DNA of 64,000 nucleotides from Trichostrongylus colubriformis (Eukaryota > Nematoda > Chromadorea > Rhabditida > Trichostrongylidae), in NCBI GenBank assembly GCA_963978905.1, contig OZ022256.1, forward strand, positions 2,959,501 to 3,023,500. Direction: 5' to 3'. Shown here piece by piece: positions 1-12,600 of the stretch (position 1 is the first letter of the stretch; each line of letters opens with the position of its first letter). Below the pieces are notes generated by a model. It was not told the origin of the DNA. It did no database searches and worked only from the letters and a program-made list of their open reading frames with translations. Position numbers and translations under genes: made by a program.

Positions 1-210
1 TTCACTCAACCTAATCCTCATAAAATGTCCCTCCTTCCCTCCGCGCACTCCTCATCTTCTCATTCAACTGTGCCGCCACCTGCCGCCTAATCTTCCGCCT
101 CCTCGCTCGCCAACGGTCACCCACCATCCAAGCTCCTCCCCCTTGCCGAGGCATGTCCGAATAGGGGACGGCCGCGTCTGCACTACTACGGCGGCTGCTG
201 TTCTCGGCAT
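1..210 (+). promoter_or_regulatory. 5' flank / probable 5' UTR with two short uORFs
   Basis: The 210 bases upstream of the start codon are C-rich and polypyrimidine-rich. Upstream ATGs at 25 (22 codons, stop 88-90) and 153 (MSE then stop, 153-164) would be uORFs if this stretch is transcribed. No convincing splice-leader acceptor or core promoter element can be named. The transcription start may lie outside the window. Confidence 0.3.
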
Positions 211-680
211 ATGTGTCCGAATATGGCCTTACTATTTTTATTCCTGCCACAAATAGCATCATTAGCATCCGCTGCTACTACTATCACTTCTGCCACATGC
301 CAATCATGTATTCCTCATCCGACAAACATCTACTGGATATCCGCGTCGAGACCTCCCTGCTTACATCCCGGTCAGGTAATATTTGACGAGTGGCCGACGG
401 GGCCTAGCAAAGGGCCTGACTGTCCCCCCTCAGCTGTGAGGCCTCGTGTTATTCATTCTGATCAGATTTCTGTGGATGACACGGGAATGGTGTTCGCGAA
501 ACAACGTCTCTGTTTCTATTTCACTTTTGAATACATCGATTTTAAATTCGAATGTAACGGTACCCGGCAAACGGGCAGATTTCGTGTCGGTCATCCGATT
601 TTTTCAAAACAACGACGATTCAAACGTTGGTTGAGACGGCGGAATCCCGATCCAAACACTATCCATTTTCAGCAAGAAAG
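211..680 (+). CDS. fmi-1: fmi-1 exon 1: signal peptide and basic propeptide
   Basis: Residues 1-156. A hydrophobic signal peptide ([17 protein letters not shown]) starts at residue 5. A Cys-containing N-terminal region follows, then a strongly basic stretch with RRFKR (135-139) and RRR (142-144), which resemble furin-type sites just before cadherin repeat 1. The donor is AAG|GTTAAT at 681. Splicing out 376-433, which has GT..AG ends, would create an immediate stop, so it is kept as coding. Confidence 0.75.
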
Positions 681-3600
681 GTTAATAAATTTCAACCTAT
701 TGTGATTTTCCTCTCTGCTACCAGCCGTTTGTCCCCCCTTACTTAAAATTTGCAGTTACATCAAGGAATTGGCCGAGTCAGCAGCTCCTGGCACACTTGT
801 GGTCACAGTAAAAGCAGTACATGCTGCTGATCAACCTCTCTACTATTCTCTGGCTGCCCCACAAGATTCCCGATCACAAAACATCTTCACTTTGGATACG
901 GTAATCCTTCTTGCACTTCCTGTACCTCGTACTTTCTACGCGTATCGAGTCCTGAATTCAGATCTCTGGGGAGATTCGTCTGGCCAAATCACTTGATCGT
1001 GAAATACTTGATAAACACGTGCTAAAGGTGACCGCTTATGAACGGCTCGATCCTACCGTATCATCAAGTGTTACGGTAATCGTCGATGTGCTAGATGTAC
1101 AGGATAACAGTCCGATATTTGAGCGAGATTCCTATTTTGCTGATATTCGCGAGGATGCTCCGGTGAGCAGTTCTACTGGATTATTCGGTTATTTTCGTTC
1201 GTGCATGTAGCTTTTCAAATGAGAAGCTCTATTCTGCTCCTCTTTTTATGTTGTAATATTTACGAGAAACTCCCTCCTGAGACAATAGGTAGCCCTGGGC
1301 TTTCGTCAGGGGACATCCTTCCTAACTTCTGAATTTTCCATGTTTTCATGCTCTCCAATTCCTTGGTTTCGATAGCTCTTTGAGTGCATGGCTTCTGTAG
1401 CAGTTTAGACCTCCGCTATTCTTTATCTTTTCTATCGCTCAAAGACTTTCTATACAGAGCAGGGTCTTATCCAGGCCCTCTTTCATGTGTCATACCATCC
1501 AAAAGTGGTCACGATGACTTCTGCGAATGTCCTGGAAAGTAAGGTCTTCTTAATTGCTAAACAGCTTCTTTGCCGGATTTATTTGGAGATTAGGTCTCGT
1601 CGGACTTTGCGATTTTACGATTCTGCGATTTTGCGATTTTACGATCAAAGTCGTAGTATCGCGTGCGAAAGTGCGAATTCGATTGCAAGGTCGCAAAATC
1701 GCAAAAACTGACGACGGCCGTGCTACAGTCAGAACGGGAGTGGGGGGTGGGGGGAAAGGGGGGAAGGGGGGGGGGGACAGATGGACATTGATGAATTTCG
1801 TAGCTGTACCACTTCTTCAATAATGTGTACCCCTTTTTGTATTTTGCTCTGTCCCGCCTTAAACTTAGCAAAAACCCACAATGTCGAGCTAATGCCCCTC
1901 CCACCTACGCCTGCAAGACAAGAATGCGTTCTTTGTGAATTTCTTGTTTACACTTGAAAAAGACTCCTATTTCGGTTTTCTCTCTGTTAATGTCGCGGTG
2001 GGCTGCTGTATTCGAGGATTAGCAGCTTGGGGACTCAGTAATGCAGCTAGTCCCCCCGGTGTGAGGTACGCAAATATTTCCAAAGTCACGCTATTTACTG
2101 TTTACTCAGACCTCCCAGTGAGAAAACCACTCGAAAACAATCAATTACCCGAGTAGGAGGCTGGTTGACTGGGTGATTATTAGTTTTAGGTAGCCATACA
2201 ATGAGAGATCTATTTATGGCGTGATTGCTTTTCCATAATTTGTTTTGGAGGTAAAATAATTCGAGGTGCTATACTATCGAAGGGGGAGGAGAAGGGGGGG
2301 GGGGACAATTTGCAGCATGTAACGATAACACGCCTTTGCATGTCTGACGTGTTAAGTGTAAATAATAAATAAATAAATAAATAAATAGATAAGACAATTA
2401 AATAAATAAGTAAGTAAAATAAATAAGATGGTTGCTAGACTCCTGAACTGATAAAGTTATCCTGTAGATAATGCTATTTGTTAGCATGCATGCTATTCTT
2501 GAACACTGAACAAATTGCCACCCGTTCCCCGCCCCCCCCCCCCCCCCCCCCCCCGACTTGTATAGTACCCTAGATGACCATTTTTCTACCATTTCAACCG
2601 CTTTCGACTCGTAGCAAGTTTTCTAATGCTCCCACCCGCTGACTAGGGCGTTTCACTGGGGAATCGTGCGTTGAATTGGCTTAACTTGACTCCATTCACA
2701 CATACGCAGCGGCGCCACCTTCGTGTCTAGTGACCTCCTGTCCCCCCTTGGTGTCTCTTCTAAATGAGTATAATTGTGGTAACATTCTCTCGTATAGGAA
2801 GTCCGATATGACTGCAATTTTCTGGTCAGTTTAGCCATTACGCGCATTGACGCCGTAATGCAATGCAACCACGGGGGGGGGGGGGGCGGGGGCCTGAAAG
2901 GACGGATGGGATACATATATTAACGTGTGCTAATCCACTTGACCACTAGTGACAAGAATACGTATTGATTATGAATCGTAGAGGATTACCGTGGAAAGAT
3001 GTCCCCTCCTCTCCCTTCAATATTGCAGAATTAAATCGAGTACCAATTGATTTTGCTGAAAAACAACTTTTGATTGGATCTATATTTCAGTGTTTGAATT
3101 TTAAATTAGTTTAAAATCATTAAAATTTGAACAAATATGAAAATTCTGTAAATTCAACTATCTTTTTAACTCTTAAATAGTTAGCGGCCACATGTGTTGG
3201 TTAGTACGGTGCGTGGTGCCTCACGGGTGGCTCACATAGCGGTAACTAAGCGCTTGAATTTTTTTGCGGTCATGGGAGCGCTTAGTGCTGACAGCGCCAT
3301 TTATTTCTACCAGTAGACCTTACCAGTAGTGCTGCATCATATATTATGGCGACTAACGCATTTATGGCTAATTTACATGCGCCGCCACACTGCGCTGAAA
3401 GGGTGGTACTGGCTGACATACGCACGCACATGGCATTCGACTCCCGGCTGCGTAGGTCCCGAGAGGAAAGGGAAATTGTGCTGCCGACAAAAACCACTCG
3501 AACGACTTGCGTTACTTACTATTAGGAGCGGGGCGAAATATGGAAAACGAACGACGAAAGAGTCAGAAGTGCCCGCCGCGGAGTGTCTTCACCATCCCAC

Positions 3601-6600
3601 ACGGAGAAATGGACTTTTCAAATGTCATGCATACGAAAGCCACGGCCTCCTAAAGAACTGCGCTGTCATTAAGAGATCAATGATGATGGCTTTGATGACT
3701 GCGACTTGAAAAGAATTTTACTTGGGGAAGGGGGGAGGTCGGGGATGGTAGCTGCAGGCATGCACAAAATCAAAAAAATCATGCCAGCTACCTTGAAGCT
3801 ACAGATGACTTGAACGCAGGGCAGAATGAAGAAGTTAGTTGTTCTCTAAAACAAAGTTCTCTAAAACAATGAAGGTTTATATTCAAACATTTACTTTCAG
3901 TTGTGTTTATTCGAATTTATTAATTGAAGAGGTAATTATTTGTTTCAACTCTTTAACAATTATTAACTTATTTGTGCCAAAGAATAAGTCGTTTCCGTTT
4001 CAGCCCCTATCGGCCTTTCCAGAGAGGGAGGGGGGGGGGGGGGGCGGAGAATTGCCCCACATGGTGCGTGAAAATTGCAGAAAAAATCGAAAAATACCGG
4101 AATCCCCTCTGTTTTGGAGGGAAGAATTCCACCATCGAAATTCTCCACAGGCTTGACCCGACGCTGACAGACTTTTTTGGGGTTGACGCTTCCTTCTGGG
4201 CTTTTGGGAGCTGTGAAGGTAACGAGAAGGGTCGCTCAGGATTAACGGGGGTCTCTTTTTGGATTGCGTCATGTTCTCCATTCCATTTTAAAAATTTCTA
4301 AGACATGTGAACCTAATTCCTTGGAAGTTGAAATGGGTATTACTGGCAAACAACAAACATCCTTTTTGCAGGCTAAAAAAAGCTTGCTCTAATGAGGGTG
4401 GGTAAAGGCCTTCGTGAAGGAGCTCAGCCGCCTGAAGTGGGTTTTTCAAAAGTGCAACTGCTTGGCCTAAAAGGGGTATGCACGCGTCGCTAAAGTCTGT
4501 TCTACGATCTGTTGATACAAAATTTATGGGAATCGCTTGTGACTCAATTCAGAAAAAAAATTCATTCGATTTATATTTGGAACTACAAATATCAATAAAT
4601 AGATATGGTCAAAGCCGATATATTCCTTGCTGCATTCTATTTCGAAGAATAAACGTAAAAAACTGACTACTTTGACTCACATCGATTATTGATACAGAAT
4701 GATATCGCATGATACAAAATGATTCCGAATGATAGATTTTCAAGGATTCGCGGGGTGGCGTGATTCCTTATACCTTTTCATCTGGTAGTAATTTCTTGAG
4801 GATTCTTAAGCTCTTCCAGCTGGCACCAGCTGGCAAGTAGGTATGTACCTCACCCCCCCCCCCAACAGTCTATTTGCTAATCGATAATGTCGTTAGGCCA
4901 GGTGAGGAGGTGGGTAATTACAAGCTCACAAGAGCATTCACATCGTCAAGCACATGTGTGTGCATTATGCATCACTGGGCACAATCCCCAGTAATGTGGC
5001 TGGCGTCTGTCCATGGGAAGTCAGCACGGGAAAACTCGTCCCTTCCCGCGCGTTTAATGAGTTCAACTTAACCGTTAGGGTGATGGTAATTGTTTCCCCG
5101 GGAAGAGTGACGGCTCAGCCGGAAGGGTGATGGTGGTGGTGAAGGCCGAGGCCGACCCGACTACTACTATTGAATCCATTATCGTTATTACTGACCATCC
5201 ATCACACACACATTGCGAACGCACCGCATATGCCCTCCTCCTGTGTCCCCCCCGTTCTACATGGATGTAGCAGCATCGATAATTAGCTCTCGCATGTGGA
5301 ATCTAATATGCACAAGAGGGAGGCTCGCGAGGTGGACAGGATCCTACGAATGAATCACCGACTCTTCGAAGTAATTATCACTGATGGCGTTACGAAAGCC
5401 CCTGATGACTCAAAAAGCCGTGTCCGGCTAACTATTCTGGGAAGCGGAGATGGCGCAGTGGCTAGAGGCATAGCTGGCTTCACGTAATCTCCGAGATCGG
5501 ATCCCAAGTGAAGTATTTAGGCCCCCAGCACGTTAAGTGGTTTCAACGTGCTCAAGGTGTCAGAAACAACAAAAACATGGGTAATAAACATCGAAGGGTA
5601 GTAATGTTACTCTTATTCCATGGTGTTGCTGTCCCCCTCCGAGCCCAACCCAACAAAGTGTAGCACTGGGTTTGGACAATTCCTTGAATAAGATCCTCCA
5701 AACTAAGCTTTTTTCAGAGACCATGTGATCCTACCAATGTTCGTCAAATCAGGAAAATCACTGAGCATTCTCGAAAGATTCCCGTTCCCAAATAAGACCC
5801 CCCCCGCTGATTCCAACGCATGCTACGACCCTCCCACTCGAGACACTGCACAATTGTTAGAGGTGCATAGCGTCTAGAAATAGAAATTTGTTGAGATTTC
5901 TTCCTTTTATCTAATATGGCACATTTTCAACATTTACTGAGGAAAGGTTTGGCAGATGGCCAAAGAGACGGACTTAAAGACCTACATATTCGTTGGTGTT
6001 TAACTGAAATTTTCAGATTGGAACAACCGTATTGTCGGTCTTTGCGAGGGATCTTGATGCGGGTGCCAATGGTGAGATCGTCTATTCGTTGGCAGAAGGT
6101 GAAGGACACGATCTTCTCTCTATCAACACCCGATCTGGAGTGATCCAAACAGCTGCTCCACTCGATAGGGAGAGCGTGCCACTAATAAGGTACCTATCCG
6201 CCCTTATAGCCCCTACAACTCAGCCCACATTGGTCCTGTGGATTGGCCAACATCTGCGAATATTTCAGGCTTGACGTCATCGCCACTGACAATGGCGATC
6301 CTCCGAGGGCGAGTTCCGCTTTGGTTGAGATCGGTATTATTGATGTCAACGATAATGCACCGGTCTTTGAACAGGTACGATAACATTGATCGCATTAGCG
6401 GCTTAAGGCCTGCTTACTGGCTGCGTTTATACTCCGCCACGCATGATCGCTGGCTAGCGCAACGCAACCGCACCGCAGGCTTCACTCTCGGTCATCACAT
6501 AAGTTGGCAGTCTAAACACGGAATTGCTAGTGAACATACCCATACATGTACTGACATGTGTTGATCTCGAGGCTTGCGATGCGAGTACGTTGCAACATCG

Positions 6601-9600
6601 TGCGATCGTACGATCGATCGATACGATCGTGTCGCAAACCATAAATGCAGCTCCAGGCATCAGAACAAGCTCCATCCATCAAAACCAGCCATACCTGGGG
6701 CAATCAAAATTTATTTTATTTCTACTCCTATTTTATTCATTATTAAATTTTATTATTTATTATTTTATTTTATTCTATTCATAATTCAATGATCACGTAT
6801 TCAGGAGCTCTACAACATCAGCGTAATGGAAAATACTACGTTACCGGCTACGATAGCTCGTCTGAAAGCCACCGACAAAGATAGCGGAGTCAACGGTGGG
6901 TTCCCTGCGTTTGTGAACCCCCTCGAGTATGTTTTTTTGTTTTTTTGCCAATCAATATAAATTTCCAGGGAAAGTGCACTACAGCATTGTGGCCACTTCT
7001 CAAGTTCCAATCACAGTCGATTACAATACTGGTGAAGTGGTGCTCAGAGAACGTCTAGACGCCCGTAGTTCACCTTTTGCCGTGTTGGCTCGTGCAAAAG
7101 ATGGCGCTCAACCTGCACTGAGCACTACCGTATCCCTATTGATCTACGTTGTCGATATTAATGACCATGTTAGTATACAACATGCATTTGAAAGGAACTG
7201 TTAAGAACTCTAGCTATGCTAACTATTTAGGCTCCAACGTTTATCGCATCTCAGAAGAAGATTTTTCTCGAAGAAAACGTAGCTGTCGGAGATGAAGTTG
7301 GGAGGGTCTACGCTATCGATGAGGATTCTGGTGACAATGGCATTATCAGGTTTGTCTTGATTTCTGTCTCAAGCTCTTATTCCTTGCCCAAACTTCTGCT
7401 TTCAGGTATTCCCTAAACGGCTCCATGGACTTCTCGGTTGACCCCGAATCTGGTATTATTCGTACCACAACGTCCCTAGACAGGGAAAGAACTGCTCAGT
7501 ATATTCTGCAGGTAAGTTACTGGCGTTGTGTGCGGGGGTGTGACAGGACACTCGAATAAGCCAAGTCACACAAAGAGTTGTGCGCTTCCTTTAATCTGCA
7601 CGTGATTCACACGTGATCCAATGAGGTACGTGTCGCGCCGGTGGTGCTATTCGCCTGGAGTGGTGACTCAATTCAAGTGTCCTGACGCACATGCCGTTAC
7701 TACCACTAATCCACGGAGCCGGAGAGCAATAGTATGTACATAATCGGCTTTTCAGGTATCGGCTGCTGACCAGGGTAATCCACCGCTTTCATCCACCACT
7801 GAGATTATGGTCGTTGTGAAAGACGTGAATGATAATGCTCCAGAATTCTCACAATCCGAATATAATCTCACGCTTTCTGAAGAGACACCACGAGGCAGTC
7901 AGATTATCGTGCTGAAAGCTGAAGACAAGGTATCTATAGCATTTCCTGGATTACATATATTTTTCAGGAAACAGATACTGATGAATGTAACTTTCAACTC
8001 ATGTTTTCTTCGAAATAGAGGAGCTAATGAATTAGACACAATCTTAGAAAAGTTGTTCCGACCAGTAGCCGGGCTGTTAACCTAAAGGAAGGTGATGGGG
8101 AAGGGGGGACATTTAGAGAATGTCTGCGTCATTGACGGGTTAAAGTTGTTCAAATTTGAACATTGACGTGTCTTCACACGATTAACCTTTCACCAACATG
8201 TTCTCACGTTCATCATGTGCAGAATTCCTGAAGCAGCTTGTCCATGTGACATGGCCCTCCCCCTCTTTATTAGGATAGCGCATAATTAAATCGGTCGAAT
8301 TTTCAATCATATATTTATTTTTTATTTTTTTTGAAATTATTTTCTCTGTGTAATTCGGTTTTCATTGGCTCAACAGATAATGGAGCATTATTTTTTGTGC
8401 AATTTTCAAAAAGATTGGGAGAAGATGTTATCTGACCATGACTGACGATTTTTACTGTCATATTGCCAGTTTGTCAAATTGCCATTTTGTCTGATTGTCA
8501 CTTTGTCATCATCTGGGGGATCTCCTAGGAGACTGCAACACGTTTGTTATGTCCAATATAGGCACACTACTGTGCAGGTCGTCGTGACTTGTCCTCTTCT
8601 ATGTAAGAAGGATGCAAATTTGGTATCGTGTCTGGAACAATTGGAGGGAGGACAAAACCGCCTTCTCCGTTTGTCGCTGCGGGGTCAGAAGCCGCCAAAT
8701 AGCAGGGATTCGTGTGGGCGAAGAAAAAAAGCATTAATGCTGGACGACGAGCCCCATTATTCCTGTATGTCGGGCGCATTAGCACTCATGCGGTTCATTT
8801 TCATATTCTGGCCATCAAAAATCAGTAGGCTCGTCTGAAATTCTTAGAAGCTCCCAGAAAGACTTGTGAAACGAATTACTGTAGTGATGGGGTGATTTAA
8901 CATGGACATCGCTCTTCATGTAACGGAATCATTTCGTGATGTGTATGGCTCTGGAATACGATAACGGCCAGAGTCAGAAAACATGTCATCTTTCGGGTAT
9001 CGTATAACCTTGGGCAGGGCTCTTGAGGGATTGGTCTGGGCCTTACGTACCATAGGAAAGGGGGGGGGGCAGAGTGTCGAAATGGTTTTGAGTCAAGGAA
9101 AGACAGGGAAAGGTGTGGCTCAGAATGAAGCTGTCAGCAGTGTGTGAAGTACAGGTCCGGACACGACATGTTGTCCCCTCTATTACATAGCATTTATTTA
9201 CAATTCAAATTATGTTGAAGATTATAAAGGTCCCTCATAGTATGGTGTCGGGGGGGGGGAGGCAAACCACTGAAAACGTGTCTAAGTCAAAATGCTCTTT
9301 TCAAGCCACTCTTCACAAAGCTACCAGTAACCATGCCGATTAATTACAAGCAAAAATTCGAGTTCCTTACGAAACTTACGAAATTGTTTCTTTCAGGATG
9401 CTGAGCAAAAAATCGTCTACCGTATAGAGCAAATGGACAGAGACGTTGTCGCTTTGATCGATCTTGGAGAGCAGGTAAGAAGCTCTTCCGGCTTCTCCTC
9501 TTGGTCATAACCTTTCTAGAAGGTTCCAGTCCCCATTGTTCCTACCATATGGATCGCCTAGTCTTTCCAAAAACCCAGTTTCAGGGTGGGCAAACAGATG

Positions 9601-12600
9601 TTAGAACATTTTTATAGTCATTTTTGAAAAACTGTGAAGCAATTCTGGCAAGAGTAGACGATTAGCACCCTTATATCGTCATATTGTCATATTGTCACCT
9701 TGCCACCTCGTCATCCTTTTATCCTGTCACATTGCCAAATTGTCATGTTGTCATCTTGTCACCTTCTCCGTCTGCACGTTGTCAACTGAGCAATGGAATT
9801 ATTGCAAAATTCAGGGTGCGTTGCTGACTTTGTCCGGACAGTTGCACAGCACTGACCATCTCATCGGTTTGGAGATTTCTGCAACGGATCAGGTATGGTT
9901 CAGGGGGTACTGTAGAGCTTTCTGGACCTCTCGACGATCCCGAGCTTCCAGGATGGTCTCCAAGGTCGTTGTCGAGTGAACATCATTGTGGAAGACGTGA
10001 ATTCTCCGCCATATTTCACCGATCAGCCGTATGTAGTACGAATCCCCGAAGATTCCCCGATCGGTTTCCATGTCATCACAATCAAGGTACAGTACTTGCT
10101 TCATAAGTGTCCCCCCTTCCACCCTCACCCCCTGAACGCCTTCCATTTAGGCAGAAGACTCCGATCGGGGCACATACGCCCATCTGACCTATTCGATCGA
10201 TTCACGAGAATTCGCTATTGATAACAGAACGGGCCTTATCACTCTGAAAGAGCCGCTGGATCGAGAACAGCGTTCGAGCTACGTGATCTCGGTTACGGTC
10301 AGTGATGGTGCGCAGCCACCATTGAACACTACCACACAGCTCGAAATCATTGTCGATGACGGTACGTCCCATATTGAGAAGTTTTTTGGGTTAAATCATT
10401 CTGAAAATTCATTGAAAATTGAATGAATTGGAATTTCTACTCCAAATTTCCGAAAATTCTGAGCATATATCTGGTGCAGACCTTTTCTTCCTTTTCCTTC
10501 CTCGCTTTTTCTTTTACTTTTTTCTCCTTTCATATTTCACGCGGTATCGCCTGGCCGGGGTTTGCTATTCAAATTGGTTACATTGTCACATTGTCAAATT
10601 GTCGAATTGTCATTTTGGATACTTTGCAGTTTTAGTCAGCTTCTTTCTTTGATTTTCCGAATTAAACTATTTTTTAAAGGTATTTTTTCGTCTGCGTGTG
10701 GTGTAGTGACAGGTGGCGCGCATCCCATTCTCATGATGCGGGGATCATATTCCCCATCAACGCCCGCCCGGGCTAACTGAGCCTTCCTTCTTTTCGAGGA
10801 AGGTGAAGTGGTACCAGACCCGTCTGGTAGGATGAAAGCTCTGACTTGTACATCGGCTGGCCCCACAAGTCATTATATAGGCCGAATCGCAATCACCTAC
10901 CTCCACTATTCTGAATGAAAGTGGAATACGCGGCGCATCTCGTAGAAGGTTAACGATTAACGCCGATTAACGATTAACACCAAAAATTTTAATCTTTATT
11001 TTATTTCCCTTTACTTTGACTATCTGGATATACAGGGGGTGCCAAAGAAAAGTAATTTTGCCCACGGCTCACATATGCCAATTATACAAAACAGGGAAAC
11101 GAAAAAGATAAAAGTATTGGGGCAGAATATTCTCGAAATGTTCCTCTAAAAGCAGGAACAAGCTGTGGCTCCCTAATTTCACCTTTATAAAAATATGGAG
11201 TTTTCATTCGGCTCAGTCGGGCTTCGGAGTACCTACAGTTTCGAGGTCCGTGTAAAACAGTGAAGCCACGCTCCGTGGTAGGTCTTCTGTGAGAAGCTTT
11301 TTGAGCACTGGCCCTTCGGTTCATAGAAGTCACAGTGCCCCTGCTGCTTGGACAAGACTGCTTTGATCCAAAGTATCATTTTCATGAGTGGTAAGGTCAC
11401 GTTTTGGCTCTTGAAAACGAAGGGGGCTGGGAACCCGAAAAAAACGAAATGTTGAAGAACACCACCCAGTATGAATTCCTGTAGGTACCCAGAGTGAACG
11501 GACCTGAGCAAGGTTGTGAACGAGGGCGACGAAATTTCGGATTTTGCCCAGTTGAGGTGACACATCTTGTTCACTCTTTCCTCGCTCCCGTTCCTGCTCG
11601 TGCAGAAGGCTACCACGGAGTATATTGATAGAGTGAAGTCTGCTCTTGAATCTGGGAATGAAATTACCTCAACAGAATTTGCTGTAATTCGACTAAAATG
11701 GGGTTGAAAGTGGAGGAGACAAAATTACTTTTTTTGGCGCCCCCTGTACATAAGGGTGCTATTCGAGTGAGGGGAGTGACTTTTTGTCAGATCGGGCACA
11801 AACGCCCACCTGACTTTTGTGACCCGATCGAGTTCATTTCTCTCCTACTTGACCCCCAGAATGTGAACAAGGATTTTTTGTTGGGGGAGGGGGGGAGGGG
11901 GGGGGGAATAGGCGGGAAGGTGAAATTTTGTCGAAATGATACTTCACATGATGAATCTAGAACACGTTAGTGACACGCTAATCATGTAAAAATCTGTGAA
12001 TGTTCGACATTTAACAAGTTTGTCACGTCAACTGTGCATAGATGTCCATTACTCTATAAAATGCCCCCCCCCCCCACCTCCCATCACTGAGATGACACCT
12101 CGCAAAGATACATCCCTAGCAGGGTCAAGCCTCCGTTGAGGAATCCTCAACGGGGGGGGGGGTCGTATTTGGTCCGCTAGGAGGGGGGAAGGTCGTAATC
12201 GTTGAGGTACTAGTGATCAACAGAAGTTCTCACGCAGAGGGTCTAAAGTGTAAGGGAAGAAATGACAAAACTGACTAATTAGGTTGGTACCTGAAACTAG
12301 TTTAACTTAATCATCATGGAAACCCCATGCATGGCGCGATCTGCAACGAAACCGGTCATGCCAATAGACCTTTCGTTGGTCCGCTGACACCGAAACCACG
12401 TACAGAGACACCTCCGAAATTCACGAAATTCACCGATTAACCGTGGAAAGCCATACCTATCAACAGGGACCACCGTGGATGGACACTGCAAAAACATTGG
12501 GATGAAAACGAAAAATCGGCTGATATGGACTTTCTTCATATATTACTACGATTGCAAGTACGTAATCTCAAGTTAGCAGCCACTATACAAACCGGAATAA

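Larger units (their letters stand above)
1163..6016 (+). other. fmi-1: intron 3 (4.85 kb), repeat-filled
   Basis: GT..AG intron. It holds family C MITE (1592-1720), G-tracts near 1741-1775, 2872-2888 and 4026-4043, the P/Q composite at 2285-2554 and a tRNA-like segment at 5446-5530. The rest, including 2940-4010 and 4100-5440, shows no gene or clear repeat to me. Confidence 0.8.

Noticed and set aside
376..433. Possible first intron (CAG|GTAATA ... CCCTCAG)
   Set aside because: Removing it gives CTG TGA at once; the uninterrupted frame runs cleanly to exon 2.
3329..3709. 126-aa frame in intron 3, possible nested gene
   Set aside because: Cys/His spacing does not fit a zinc knuckle or any family I know; no exon partners.
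9676..9775. CRISPR-like array of TTGTCAC units
   Set aside because: Units are about 8-14 bp with no unique spacers, in a eukaryotic intron; it is a minisatellite.
11233..11616. 127-aa minus-strand frame in family A
   Set aside because: Not consistently open in the other copies; the opposite strand stretch [13 protein letters not shown] is better conserved.
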